Assembly: GCA_050944855.1 (NCBI GenBank)
Contig: JBMNRU010000008.1
Location: forward strand, 46,034-110,033
Direction of reading: 5' to 3'
DNA from: Lactonifactor sp050944855
GTDB taxonomy: Bacteria; Bacillota; Clostridia; Lachnospirales; Lachnospiraceae
DNA: 64,000 nucleotides
Below the pieces are notes generated by a model, which ran no database searches, was not told where the DNA came from, and was given only the letters and a program-made list of their open reading frames with translations. The translations under genes and the position numbers were made by a program. How positions within the stretch are numbered: position 1 is the stretch's first letter; each line of letters opens with the position of its first letter. Positions 17,728 through 26,717 of this stretch are shown piece by piece.

Positions 17728-18714
17728 TTATATAATACGATTGCCGTCATCCTTCCCTTCTGAAAATGCCATGGCATTATCCAGTGTCACCTGACTGATC
17801 GCCTTCAATGCTTCCTCGGTAAAAAATCCCTGATGTGATGTAATGACCACATTTGGAAAAGACAACAGTCTTGCGGTTGTGGAATGTTCCATGATCTCAC
17901 GGGAGCGATCCTCATATACATTTTTTGTCTCCTCCTCATATACGTCCAGACCCACTCCATGGAATTTTTTTGCCCGGATGCCCTCAATGAGATCCTCTGT
18001 TTTTATCAGACCGCCACGGGAAGTATTAACCAAAACCACACCGGTCTTCATTTTCATAATCGTATCATAATGGATCAGATGGTACGTATGATCTGTTAAG
18101 GGACAGTGCAGAGAGATCAGATCACTACGATTCAATAATTCGTCAAAAGTCACATATTCCACAAAATCCAGATCCTGATTCTGGTATACGTCATAGGCAA
18201 GCACCTGCATACCAAATCCCCTGCAGATCCTGGCCATGGCCGCGCCAATCTTACCGGTGCCCACAATTCCCGCCGTCTTTCCGTAAAAATTGATTCCCAT
18301 CAGGCCATTGAGACTAAAATCATTTTCCCTTACCTTTACATAAGCCTTGTGCATACGCCGGGCAGAGATCAAAGCCAGTGCCATCGCGTATTCGGCCACT
18401 GCCTCCGGCGAATATCCCGGCACACGTCTCACCTGAATACCGCAGGCCTTTGCCTGATCCAAATCTACGTTATTAAACCCGGCACAACGCATCAATACCA
18501 AATGCACGCCGTATTCGGCCAGTTTTTTCATGGTTTCCGTCCCCACGTCAGAATTCACAAACGCACATACCGCATCATAATCCTTGGCAAGAATCGCGGT
18601 CTTTGGCGCCAGGTCTGTTTTCAGATATTCAATCTGAATCTGAGGATACTTCTCTCTTTGTTTTTCGAAAGATTTCTTATCGTATGGTTTTGTGTCATAA
18701 AACAAAATTTTCAT
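17728..18714 (-). CDS. D-2-hydroxyacid dehydrogenase (D-lactate dehydrogenase-like)
   Basis: A 328-aa NAD-dependent enzyme. The Rossmann motif is GTGKIGAAMARICRGFGMQV. The catalytic triad is visible as Arg in NTSRGGLI, Glu in LDVYEEE, and His in ITSHQGFF. The N-terminal substrate domain starts MKILFYDTKPYDKKSFE, typical of D-lactate dehydrogenase (LdhA), which reduces pyruvate to D-lactate in fermentation. GGAGG precedes the ATG. Monocistronic, divergent from the SARP-type regulator. Confidence 0.92.
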   Translation of the reverse strand: MKILFYDTKPYDKKSFEKQREKYPQIQIEYLKTDLAPKTAILAKDYDAVCAFVNSDVGTETMKKLAEYGVHLVLMRCAGFNNVDLDQAKACGIQVRRVPGYSPEAVAEYAMALALISARRMHKAYVKVRENDFSLNGLMGINFYGKTAGIVGTGKIGAAMARICRGFGMQVLAYDVYQNQDLDFVEYVTFDELLNRSDLISLHCPLTDHTYHLIHYDTIMKMKTGVVLVNTSRGGLIKTEDLIEGIRAKKFHGVGLDVYEEETKNVYEDRSREIMEHSTTARLLSFPNVVITSHQGFFTEEALKAISQVTLDNAMAFSEGKDDGNRII

Positions 18715-18785
18715 AGCAATGCCTCCTGCTGTTCTTACAAACTCAAATCATGCTGTTCTTATTTATCATCCCTGAATTTTAAAAA

Positions 18786-18807
18786 CCTATTCTCAAATTT
18801 GGGAATA
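18786..18807. promoter_or_regulatory. Near-perfect 22-bp palindrome between ldh-like gene and SARP regulator
   Basis: Arms CTATTC and GAATAG flank a central CAAATTTG; one position per arm does not pair. It lies just upstream of the regulator promoter and may be an operator for either divergent gene. Confidence 0.5.
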
Positions 18808-18808
18808 G

Positions 18809-18833
18809 CATTTTTGACGTTTTTCCATTATAA
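18809..18833 (+). promoter_or_regulatory. Regulator promoter with SARP-box-like element
   Basis: A TTGACG-containing 13-mer (18809-18821) ends shortly before TATAAT (18828-18833); the gap from TTGACG to the -10 is 9 bp, too short for a normal -35 but like activator-dependent SARP promoters. The identical 13-mer stands before hutH. Confidence 0.5.
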
Positions 18834-18905
18834 TATTGTCATTAATATCATTATTTTTTATATATTATCCTCTATCGACAAAATTTCATAAAAAGGAAGA
18901 AATGT

Positions 18906-20327
18906 ATGGAATCCATTTTTGTACATCTGCTGGGAACACCTCATGTAGAACAAGACGGTGTACCCATTGCTTTTCCATATAAAAAAATGGAAGCACTTTT
19001 TTACTATTTATGCGTCAAAAAAACCGCTACCCGACAGGAAATCGTGCAGATGCTCTGGCCGGATACCAATGAAACGTCGGGCCGCAAGAGCCTTCGGGAA
19101 GCTCTTTATCAAATAAAAAAAGTATTTGGTCCGGACTGTCTGGAAATTCATGATCGGACACATCTGGCATTTCATCCGGATTTTCCTCTCCGGGTGGACT
19201 GGGATGCCGTTACGCCAGATAACGTGTTGGAATATGGAGATACCGGAATTCTGTCACATTTTCACGTGAAAAATGCGTACGAATTTGAAGAATGGACTAC
19301 GCAGCTGCAGGAAGAATATAATCGCATGTATATCCAGGCCGTACAGCAGAGGCTTTATCAGGCAGACGCACAGAAAGATGCGGAACAGATCAAGCACTAC
19401 AGCAAAATTCTGTTCAAAAAAGATCCTTATAATGAAGATTTATATTATGAAGCCATGGATATCTGTGCCGTAAACGGACATTATAATCTGGCGCTTTGTT
19501 TCTATAATGAAATGAAAAACACGTTCCAACAGGAACTAGGAATCTCGCCTTCATCAGAAACATCTGCCTTATACGACCGAATCCTCCATGTAAAAGAAAA
19601 TCTGAACGTGCAGGAACAAAGTCATTATTTTTACGGACGAACTGCAGAAATATACCAGGTCAGTGAATCTATCTCTGATTTTTCTCTGCTTCCTGCTTCC
19701 CCGTGTCTCATGTTCTCCGGAGAATCCGGATGCGGAAAATCACAGCTTTTAGAACAAAGCATGCACGCAGCAGCGGGATTTTCATCTGTCTCTTTATTTA
19801 CCTCCTGTTCACCGAAGGAAAAAATCTCCGGCAAAGGCCCCTGGCTTCCCATTTTCCAACAGTTAAAACAACAGGGAATCTCCCTTGCTTTTCACGAATC
19901 AGAACTGGAGGAACTTTCCTACTGGCAGCTGAGGAATTCTTTAACTCATGCTTTTGAAGCTTTAACAGCCCGGACTCCGGTCGTTCTGTTTATCGACGAT
20001 ATCCACTGGATGGAACTATCCAGCCTTTTGCTTCTTAACCGCCTTATCTGTACGTTTGGAGTGCATAAAATACGGCTTATCTGTACCTGTCTGACAGAAT
20101 ATGAAACAGAAGTAGAAGAAGGACTGGGACCGATGCTCCAAAAAAACTGGCTGGAGATCATTCCGCTTACAAATTTTTCTATGCAGGAAACAGAGGAAAT
20201 CCTTTCCACTTTGTTGCCTAATCTGAATTTTGATCCGGAACGGCGTCAGAGTATATACACTTTAACGGAAGGAAATATACGTTTTTTACTGGGAATCATA
20301 AAAATCATCCAAAATTTTTCTATATAA
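18906..20327 (+). CDS. SARP/BTAD-type transcriptional activator with AAA ATPase domain
   Basis: A 473-aa regulator. Residues about 1-95 form an OmpR-like winged helix (FVHLLGTPHVEQDGVPIAFP start, then QEIVQMLWPDTNETSGRKSL). Residues about 100-235 form the bacterial transcriptional activator TPR domain (BTAD). From about 240 a STAND/AAA ATPase follows with Walker A SGESGCGKSQLLEQ and Walker B VVLFIDDIHW. It stops soon after the ATPase core, lacking the long TPR tail of large LAL/AfsR proteins. GGAAG precedes the ATG. Its neighbour hutH shares a 13-bp promoter motif, so hutH is the likely target. Confidence 0.88.
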   Translation: MESIFVHLLGTPHVEQDGVPIAFPYKKMEALFYYLCVKKTATRQEIVQMLWPDTNETSGRKSLREALYQIKKVFGPDCLEIHDRTHLAFHPDFPLRVDWDAVTPDNVLEYGDTGILSHFHVKNAYEFEEWTTQLQEEYNRMYIQAVQQRLYQADAQKDAEQIKHYSKILFKKDPYNEDLYYEAMDICAVNGHYNLALCFYNEMKNTFQQELGISPSSETSALYDRILHVKENLNVQEQSHYFYGRTAEIYQVSESISDFSLLPASPCLMFSGESGCGKSQLLEQSMHAAAGFSSVSLFTSCSPKEKISGKGPWLPIFQQLKQQGISLAFHESELEELSYWQLRNSLTHAFEALTARTPVVLFIDDIHWMELSSLLLLNRLICTFGVHKIRLICTCLTEYETEVEEGLGPMLQKNWLEIIPLTNFSMQETEEILSTLLPNLNFDPERRQSIYTLTEGNIRFLLGIIKIIQNFSI

Positions 20328-20342
20328 ATATATTTTTTTATA

Positions 20343-20379
20343 ATTTTTGACGTTTCATTGACACTTCATGACGTATGAT
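20343..20379 (+). promoter_or_regulatory. hutH promoter with tandem 11-bp repeats
   Basis: TTGACGTTTCA (20347-20357) and TTGACACTTCA (20358-20368) are head-to-tail, followed by TGACGTATGA. The TGAC cores are 11 and 10 bp apart. A TATGAT -10 lies at 20374-20379, 10 bp after the second TTGACA. SARP-type activators are known to bind such helical-turn direct repeats. Confidence 0.6.
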
Positions 20380-20410
20380 TAAAAGAAAAAAAGGATGAGG
20401 TGTTACAATT

Positions 20411-21943
20411 ATGAAACCAGTTATTATTACAGGTGAAACCCTGACACTGCAGGAGTTTGTTGACGTAGCAAGACACGGACGTGAAGTTGTCCTGGCTGAC
20501 GAAGCAAAAGAAAAAGTTCTTGCAAGCCGTAAAGTTGTTGACGATTTAGTAGAAGAACATCGTGTTGTTTACGGAATCACTACCGGCTTTGGTAAATTCA
20601 GTAGCGTTACGATCGGACAGGATGATTGTAAATTATTACAGAGAAACTTAATCATTACTCATTCTGTAGGTAACGGCGATCCGTTCTCTAAAGAAGAAGC
20701 CAGAGGTATCATGCTTCTCCGTGTAAACAACCTGGCTAAAGGTTTCTCCGGTGCTAGATTAGAAACTGTTCAGACATTAATCGATATGCTGAACAAAGGC
20801 GTTACTCCACAGATCCCACAGAAAGGTTCTCTGGGTGCAAGTGGTGACTTAGCTCCTCTGGCTCATATGGTTCTTCCAATGATCGGCCTTGGAGAAGCTG
20901 AATACGAAGGCAAAGTATTACCAGGCGCTGAAGCTATGGAAAAAGCAGGAATCCCTGTTATCGAATTAGTTGCAAAAGAAGGTCTGGCTCTGATCAATGG
21001 TACACAGGCTATGACATCTTGCGGTTCCCTGGCTCTGTACGATGCTCTGCAGTTAATGAAAGTATTAGATATCGCTGTTGCTTTAAACTTCGAAGCACAC
21101 AGAGGTGTTATTGATGCTATGGATGACCGTCTTAACGCTGTTCGTCCTCATCAGGGACAGAAAGATACTTCCCGTATCGTTCGTCAGCTGTTAGAGGGAA
21201 GCAAAAACGTAACACGTCAGGGTGAACTTCGTGTACAGGATGCATACGTTCTTCGTTGCTGTCCACAGATTCACGGTGCAAGTAAAGATGCTCTGAACTA
21301 CGTTAAAGGTCGTGTTGAAATCGAATTAAATGCTGTAACAGATAACCCAATTATCTTCAAAGAAACAATGGAAGGTATTTCCGGTGGTAACTTCCACGGA
21401 CAGCCAATGGCTCTGCCATTTGACTTCTTAGGAATCGCAGCAGCTGAAATGGGTAACGTATCTGAACGTCGTGTTGAACGTGCTATCAACTCTGATTTAA
21501 GTGGATTACCAGCATTCCTGGCTACAAACGGTGGTGTTGATTCTGGTTTCATGATCGTACAGTACTCTGCAGCAGCTCATGTATCTGAAAACAAAGTTCT
21601 GGCTCATCCAGCATCTGTTGACAGTATCCCATCTTCCATGAACCAGGAAGACCATGTATCTATGGGTACTATCGCAGCTAGAAAAGCAAGAGATATCGTT
21701 GCTAACTCCAGACGTGTTATCACATCTGAACTTATGTGTATCTGCCAGGCTATCGACATGGCAGGCAACAAAGATAAGATGGGTAAAGGTACCGCAGCAG
21801 CTTACAACAGAATCCGTGAAGAAGTTGCTACACTGAACGGTGACCGTCCATTATACGGCGATCTGAACGCAATCGAAGCTATGATTAAAGATGGCTCTTT
21901 AGTAGAACGCGTAGAAACAGCTGTAGGCGCAATCGAATTCTAA
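20411..21943 (+). CDS. hutH: Histidine ammonia-lyase
   Basis: A 510-aa enzyme converting L-histidine to trans-urocanate and ammonia. The autocatalytic MIO cofactor triad is in GSLGASGDLAPLAHM. Further family motifs are YGITTGFGKFS near the N-terminus, INGTQAM, DNPIIF, and HPASVDSIPSSMNQEDHVSM. Length is standard. No hutU, hutI or hutG is next to it. Codon use is unusually biased (many GTT, CGT, GCT, TTA), unlike its neighbours, as expected for a strongly expressed gene. It follows the SARP-type regulator and ends at a strong terminator. Confidence 0.96.
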   Translation: MKPVIITGETLTLQEFVDVARHGREVVLADEAKEKVLASRKVVDDLVEEHRVVYGITTGFGKFSSVTIGQDDCKLLQRNLIITHSVGNGDPFSKEEARGIMLLRVNNLAKGFSGARLETVQTLIDMLNKGVTPQIPQKGSLGASGDLAPLAHMVLPMIGLGEAEYEGKVLPGAEAMEKAGIPVIELVAKEGLALINGTQAMTSCGSLALYDALQLMKVLDIAVALNFEAHRGVIDAMDDRLNAVRPHQGQKDTSRIVRQLLEGSKNVTRQGELRVQDAYVLRCCPQIHGASKDALNYVKGRVEIELNAVTDNPIIFKETMEGISGGNFHGQPMALPFDFLGIAAAEMGNVSERRVERAINSDLSGLPAFLATNGGVDSGFMIVQYSAAAHVSENKVLAHPASVDSIPSSMNQEDHVSMGTIAARKARDIVANSRRVITSELMCICQAIDMAGNKDKMGKGTAAAYNRIREEVATLNGDRPLYGDLNAIEAMIKDGSLVERVETAVGAIEF

Positions 21944-21964
21944 TGATTGTTTGATAACTGAAAA

Positions 21965-21999
21965 GAGGTATCATACATCCGTATGATACCTCCTTTTTT
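21965..21999 (+). terminator. hutH terminator
   Basis: A perfect 12-bp stem GAGGTATCATAC (21965-21976) with 21981-21992, 4-nt loop, then CTTTTTT. Confidence 0.95.
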
Positions 22000-22031
22000 G
22001 TCTGAAAACGAATCCGTTAAAATTCGAAAAT

Positions 22032-22664
22032 TTATATTTTCTTTTCACAGATATCCTGCAGACAGCACTTGTCACAATGCGGTTTTGTTCTGGCAGTACA
22101 GACATCCCGTCCGTGATACACGAGACGATGACAAAAATCACTTCCCTCTTCCGGCGGAATGATCTTCCATAGTTCCATCTCTACCTTTTTCGGTTCTTTT
22201 ATTCCATCAACCAGACCCATTCGGTTTACCAGGCGGATACAGTGTGTGTCTGTCACAATAGCAGGCTTTCCAAATACATCTCCCATGATTAAATTGGCAC
22301 TTTTTCTTCCTACCCCCGGCAATTTTAGCAACGCCTGAAAATCATCCGGCACCTTTCCCTGATAAGTGTCCCGCAAAATTTTCATGCAGGCACTGATATC
22401 CCTGGCTTTGCTGCGCCCCAAACCGCAGGGTCTTACGATTTCTTCGATATCCTCCGGTGATGCCTCTGCCAGAGCATTTACATCCGGATATCTGGCATAT
22501 AAATCCTCTACTACCACGTTCACACGGGCATCGGTACACTGTGCAGCCAGACGCACACTCACCAACAGCTTCCAGGCTTCATTATAATCCAGAGTACAGC
22601 CGGCATCAGGGTATTCCTGTTTCAAACGGTCTATTATTTCTAATGCCAGTTCTTTTTTATTCAT
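22032..22664 (-). CDS. nth: Endonuclease III
   Basis: A 210-aa DNA glycosylase/AP lyase for oxidised pyrimidines. The helix-hairpin-helix LLKLPGVGRKSANLIMGDVF contains the catalytic Lys, and the catalytic Asp is in VTDTHCIRL. The C-terminal [4Fe-4S] site has Cx6Cx2Cx5C spacing (CTARTKPHCDKCCLQDIC). Start placed at the ATG at 22664 (GAGGAG upstream) rather than the TTG at 22670. It follows the PBP gene on the same strand. Confidence 0.95.
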   Translation of the reverse strand: MNKKELALEIIDRLKQEYPDAGCTLDYNEAWKLLVSVRLAAQCTDARVNVVVEDLYARYPDVNALAEASPEDIEEIVRPCGLGRSKARDISACMKILRDTYQGKVPDDFQALLKLPGVGRKSANLIMGDVFGKPAIVTDTHCIRLVNRMGLVDGIKEPKKVEMELWKIIPPEEGSDFCHRLVYHGRDVCTARTKPHCDKCCLQDICEKKI

Positions 22665-22725
22665 GCTCAATCGCTCCTCTTATCCTTCGTTTTACAGGCG
22701 AAAATGATTCTTTTCTAAAGCGCTT

Positions 22726-24825
22726 CTACCAGACTCCCTCAAACCAGTTATCCAGAATTTTTTTATCCTTTTCTACCACATAACCGCTTCCGCCCCTGCC
22801 TTTTACATCTTCTGTCATGGTGACAAGCAAAATGGGGCTTGCGGTCTTTTCTGTTGTGAAAACAGCAAACCATCCTAATTCTGTTCCGGAGGTATCATCC
22901 TGTGAAGCTTTGATCTCTGCAGTTCCCGTTTTCCCGGCCAGAACCATGTCTCCTCTGTGGGCCGCGTATCCGGTTCCATTTTCATCATTTACTACTTTTT
23001 TGAGTCCTTCCAGAACCTGCCGGGCGGTATCCGCGGAAAATGCATTTTTTATCCAGTATTCCGTCTCCACGCCGTCCTGACAAAGCAGATATGGCTGAAT
23101 CATATTTCCCTCATTGCAAAATGCAGAATACAGGCATGCCATATGCAGTGGATTTACCAGCATCTGTCCCTGTCCGTAACCACTGTCTGCCAGCTGGATC
23201 TCCGTCTCCAGCCCTTCTGCATTGGTATACTGAGACTCTGTCATTTTAATGGGAAACGGCACTTCTTCCCCAAATCCCAGCTGCGACAAAGAAGTCTCCA
23301 GATTCTCTGCACCGATCCGCAAAGCTGCTTTTGCAAAATATATGTTATCCGAATAAAGGAGTGCATTTTCCAGAGTAGCCGGTGCGGCTTCATGAAGGGT
23401 AGTTACAAAATAAGATCCCCAGGAAGAATCTTTCTGCCAGCTTAATCCCTCACTTCCATAATCCTCTGACGGATCAATCGCGCCGGTTTCCAGTCCGATT
23501 CCCGCAATCACAGGTTTCAGCGAAGATCCGGGACACCAGGTCTGACGAAAACGATTCAGCAACGGTGTATTTTCATCTCCATTAAGAGCATCCCATTTTT
23601 CTGTTGACATGCCCAGGATAAAATCATTCGTATCGTAAGACGGAGTGCTGACCAGCGCCAATACTTCTCCCGTTTCAGGATGCATTGCCACCGAACAGCT
23701 CTTATCCTCTTTAAACTCTTCATATAAAGCATTCTGCAGCTCGGCATCTATGGTTAACTGTATCGTCTCTCCATTTTGTACCGGTGTATTCACCAGTTCT
23801 GCCTTTTCATTGCCCTCTGCATCTTCCGTATAGATTCTGCAGCCATCTTGTCCTTTCAGCTCTTTTTCATAAAGACTTTCCATACCGCTTCGCCCAATGA
23901 CACTGTTAGCAGTATAGCCTTCCCCTGCATGTTCTTCTAAATCCTCTGCGGTAACATTCTGCACATAGCCCACCAGATGGGCTGCTGCCTCTTTAAAAGG
24001 ATACACCCTCACTTCCGTATTGGTAATCATAACACCCGGAATAGCAAGAAGCTGATCCTGACGTTCCTTTTCTTTCATCACATCTTCATCCGGTTCCAGC
24101 GCCAGCAGATCCCGCTCATCTACTTTGGCAATGGTTTTTACGGGAACAAAGGTATCCTCTTTTACCCAGGAGGCTGTCAGTTTCTTCTCAATGGCTTCCG
24201 GCTCCATGTCCAATAATTCCGCCATAGTCTGAACTGCACTTGTCCGATCCTCCAGTTTTCCCGGCACGATCCCTACCGAAGAAGCAGTTCCTTTTCCGGC
24301 AAGCAAACGACCGTTCCTGTCCACTATCTCACCGCGTTCTGCCTCTGTTCTGGAAACCCGCACTTTATCTGCGCGTTCCAGGCCGGGAAGAATAAGAGAA
24401 TCATTCCAGACCAGCTCGTAACCTTTCTCTCCCTTCAGAAAAAGTGCTTTGCTTTCAAAGTTCATAGAACCGGCAGCTGTGTCAAAGGTTGTCTGATAAG
24501 TTACAGTATGCCGCTTCTCATTGTATTCGGTAATTTCTATTTTCATATTCTGCATCTCTATCCCTTCATAGATAGCAGAATTCCGCTCTGTAAATTCTTC
24601 CTGACTGATATTGCCGGAAGATTCCACATCCAGCATGGCATACATTTCTTCATATTCCTGATGAGAAACATGATCCATATAGGTAAGAAGCAGTTCTTCA
24701 GGACTCTCCCAGCTGTTTTTCCGAATCAGAAAAAATACCCCTCCCACTATGACGACAAAGGCCAGTATGCCGGCACAAACGGTAGCAATCATTTTTTTCT
24801 TATTTCCCTTATTTTCCAACCTCAT
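22726..24825 (-). CDS. Class B penicillin-binding protein with MecA_N domain
   Basis: A 699-aa bitopic transpeptidase. One N-terminal membrane anchor (residues about 13-33) precedes an NTF2-like MecA_N domain (about 38-150), a PBP dimerisation domain (REIVDRNGRLLAGKG near 165), and the transpeptidase domain. Catalytic motifs: SSLK in CPGSSLKPVIAG, YSDN as SxN, and KTG in LAGKTGTAEI. It crosslinks peptidoglycan outside the membrane. This layout is shared with PBP2a/PBP3-type proteins; some are beta-lactam tolerant, but resistance cannot be read from sequence. Confidence 0.92.
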   Translation of the reverse strand: MRLENKGNKKKMIATVCAGILAFVVIVGGVFFLIRKNSWESPEELLLTYMDHVSHQEYEEMYAMLDVESSGNISQEEFTERNSAIYEGIEMQNMKIEITEYNEKRHTVTYQTTFDTAAGSMNFESKALFLKGEKGYELVWNDSLILPGLERADKVRVSRTEAERGEIVDRNGRLLAGKGTASSVGIVPGKLEDRTSAVQTMAELLDMEPEAIEKKLTASWVKEDTFVPVKTIAKVDERDLLALEPDEDVMKEKERQDQLLAIPGVMITNTEVRVYPFKEAAAHLVGYVQNVTAEDLEEHAGEGYTANSVIGRSGMESLYEKELKGQDGCRIYTEDAEGNEKAELVNTPVQNGETIQLTIDAELQNALYEEFKEDKSCSVAMHPETGEVLALVSTPSYDTNDFILGMSTEKWDALNGDENTPLLNRFRQTWCPGSSLKPVIAGIGLETGAIDPSEDYGSEGLSWQKDSSWGSYFVTTLHEAAPATLENALLYSDNIYFAKAALRIGAENLETSLSQLGFGEEVPFPIKMTESQYTNAEGLETEIQLADSGYGQGQMLVNPLHMACLYSAFCNEGNMIQPYLLCQDGVETEYWIKNAFSADTARQVLEGLKKVVNDENGTGYAAHRGDMVLAGKTGTAEIKASQDDTSGTELGWFAVFTTEKTASPILLVTMTEDVKGRGGSGYVVEKDKKILDNWFEGVW

Positions 24826-24885
24826 GCTCCTCCTCTATTTTTATATCCACATTTTAATAAATATTATATCAGCCGTATTTCTGTG

Positions 24886-25587
24886 TCAAGAACGGGCTTT
24901 CGCCTTTTCTTTCACTTTTAAACCTTTTAAATACATTTTCTGCTCTGGCGTAATCCGATAACTTTCCACCGCTTTCTGGATTGCTTTATTATGTGTCCAC
25001 ACATCCAGCCTTTGCTCTTGTAGATAGGGCAGTACCGCATCGTACTGCTTTGCAAGAGCCGTCGCAAAATACCAGGCAATCATCATTTTAACATAATATT
25101 CCTCTGAGCGAACGGCAGCAATCAGTTCCGGATATTCTGGCGAAAAATGCTCGTCCAGATAAAACTTCATCAGCATCCCGATAGCAAACCGCACCGTATA
25201 CGTATCCCCGGATGCAATCCATTCCTTTATCTTTCCCATAAAAACCGGCAAATGCTTTTTGAAGACTTTGGGGGCCATCATATCACAGGTCGCCCAGTTG
25301 TCCACATAGGGCAAAAAGATATCCAGTTCCCGGATACAGGTATCATAATCTTTTATACTCTCTATCAAAAATCCATGCAGATTATTTTCCTCATAATAGG
25401 TATGCGGCAATTCCTTCAAAAATTCTTCTGCTTCCTCACTTCCTGCCAGTTCCTTTGCCAGCTTTCGAAGCTGAGGCGTCCGCACGCCAATCACGGTTTT
25501 AGGATCCACAGTCGGTATTAATTTGCTTTGAAAAGCTTGATACGGTAAATCCTGCAGATCAAATAAACGTTTTTTAATAGTATGCAT
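24886..25587 (-). CDS. DNA alkylation repair protein (AlkD-like HEAT repeats)
   Basis: A 233-aa all-helical HEAT-like protein. GVRTPQLRKLAKELAG at the start, NNLHGFLIESIKDY, and DNWATCDMMAPKVFKK with its aromatic/Asp pair fit the AlkD family, which excises N3- and N7-alkylpurines without base flipping. Start taken at the ATG at 25587, which shares one base with the stop of the upstream dehydrogenase gene; an in-frame GTG lies one codon earlier. The coupling with a dehydrogenase has no obvious functional reason. Confidence 0.88.
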   Translation of the reverse strand: MHTIKKRLFDLQDLPYQAFQSKLIPTVDPKTVIGVRTPQLRKLAKELAGSEEAEEFLKELPHTYYEENNLHGFLIESIKDYDTCIRELDIFLPYVDNWATCDMMAPKVFKKHLPVFMGKIKEWIASGDTYTVRFAIGMLMKFYLDEHFSPEYPELIAAVRSEEYYVKMMIAWYFATALAKQYDAVLPYLQEQRLDVWTHNKAIQKAVESYRITPEQKMYLKGLKVKEKAKARS

Positions 25588-26717
25588 CACACAACCTCTT
25601 TTTCTTCAAATGGGAAGTGAAATGCTGTCAGCCCTAATTCATCCCGCATTTCAATAAATTCCTTCTGCACCGCCTCTGTCATCGGCACACCTTTGTCTTT
25701 TCTGTACATCCAAACCTCATATTCCTTTTCACCCGCTGTATAAATGCGTTCCTGACCGGGCGCTTTCTGAGAACCCCGAAGATCCCTTAGGATGTCTCCG
25801 CAGGTCTTTTTAAATGCTTCCGCTCCCATAAATGCCTCCGTATCAATGGCCATAAAAAAGTGTCCCAAATGATACGGACGGATCTTGCCATCTTCATCCT
25901 TTCCATCCAGTGCCCGAAGAAACAGACCGGACTGCAGCGCTGCGGACAATATTTCCACTACCGTAGCATATCCATAGCCTTTATACCCCGCAAACAGTTC
26001 TCCGATACCGCCCAGCGGCGCCAAAGCAGCTTTCTGACTGCGGATATCTTTTAGTATCTGTGCACTGTCTGTAAGGTCAGAACCATCTCTTCCGATCACC
26101 ATACCGGCTGGGGTATCATGACCGATACGGGCATAATATTCAATCTTGCCATTCTGAATAATTGATGTAGCACAGTCCAGCATAAACGGAAACGGCTCAT
26201 CTGTAGGCATACCAAAGGTCAAGGGATTGGTTCCCAACATATTTTCCACTCCGAATGTGGGCGCAATAGAAGGCCTTGCATTTGTGCCGGTAATACCGAT
26301 CATATTCTCTTTGACCGCCATAGATGCCCAGTATCCGGCAATTCCATAATGAGAAGAATTGCGGACTGCCACCATACCCATTCCATACGTATGTGCTTTT
26401 TCTATACACAGATCCATCGCCTTTTTACTGGCAACCATACCCATTCCGTCATTTGCATCCAACACTGCTGTGGTTGGCGTTTCACGCAAAATATCAATCT
26501 TCGTCACGGGATTTAGGATACCCGCTTTGATACGATCCACATAAATAGGTTTAAAACGGTTGCATCCATGACTTTCAATGCCCCGCCTGTCGCTTTCCAG
26601 CAATACATCCGCACATAATCTTGCCTCATCCTCCGGCACTCCCAGCTTTGCCAGCACCGCTGTCATAAAATCATCCACCAATTTCCATGGTACATAAGGT
26701 CTGTTATCATGTTCCAT
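25587..26717 (-). CDS. Ldh family (malate/L-lactate/ureidoglycolate) dehydrogenase
   Basis: A 376-aa NAD(P)-dependent oxidoreductase of the type-2 malate/L-lactate dehydrogenase fold, unrelated to Rossmann LDHs. Signatures: RGIESHGCNRF with the catalytic His region, VAVRNSSHYGIAGYW, TNARPSIAPTFG, and GTNPLTFGMP. Substrate cannot be fixed (malate, sulfolactate, ureidoglycolate and 2,3-diketogulonate are used by relatives). GGAGG precedes the ATG; its start overlaps the upstream membrane protein gene by 11 nt. Confidence 0.9.
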   Translation of the reverse strand: MEHDNRPYVPWKLVDDFMTAVLAKLGVPEDEARLCADVLLESDRRGIESHGCNRFKPIYVDRIKAGILNPVTKIDILRETPTTAVLDANDGMGMVASKKAMDLCIEKAHTYGMGMVAVRNSSHYGIAGYWASMAVKENMIGITGTNARPSIAPTFGVENMLGTNPLTFGMPTDEPFPFMLDCATSIIQNGKIEYYARIGHDTPAGMVIGRDGSDLTDSAQILKDIRSQKAALAPLGGIGELFAGYKGYGYATVVEILSAALQSGLFLRALDGKDEDGKIRPYHLGHFFMAIDTEAFMGAEAFKKTCGDILRDLRGSQKAPGQERIYTAGEKEYEVWMYRKDKGVPMTEAVQKEFIEMRDELGLTAFHFPFEEKEVV

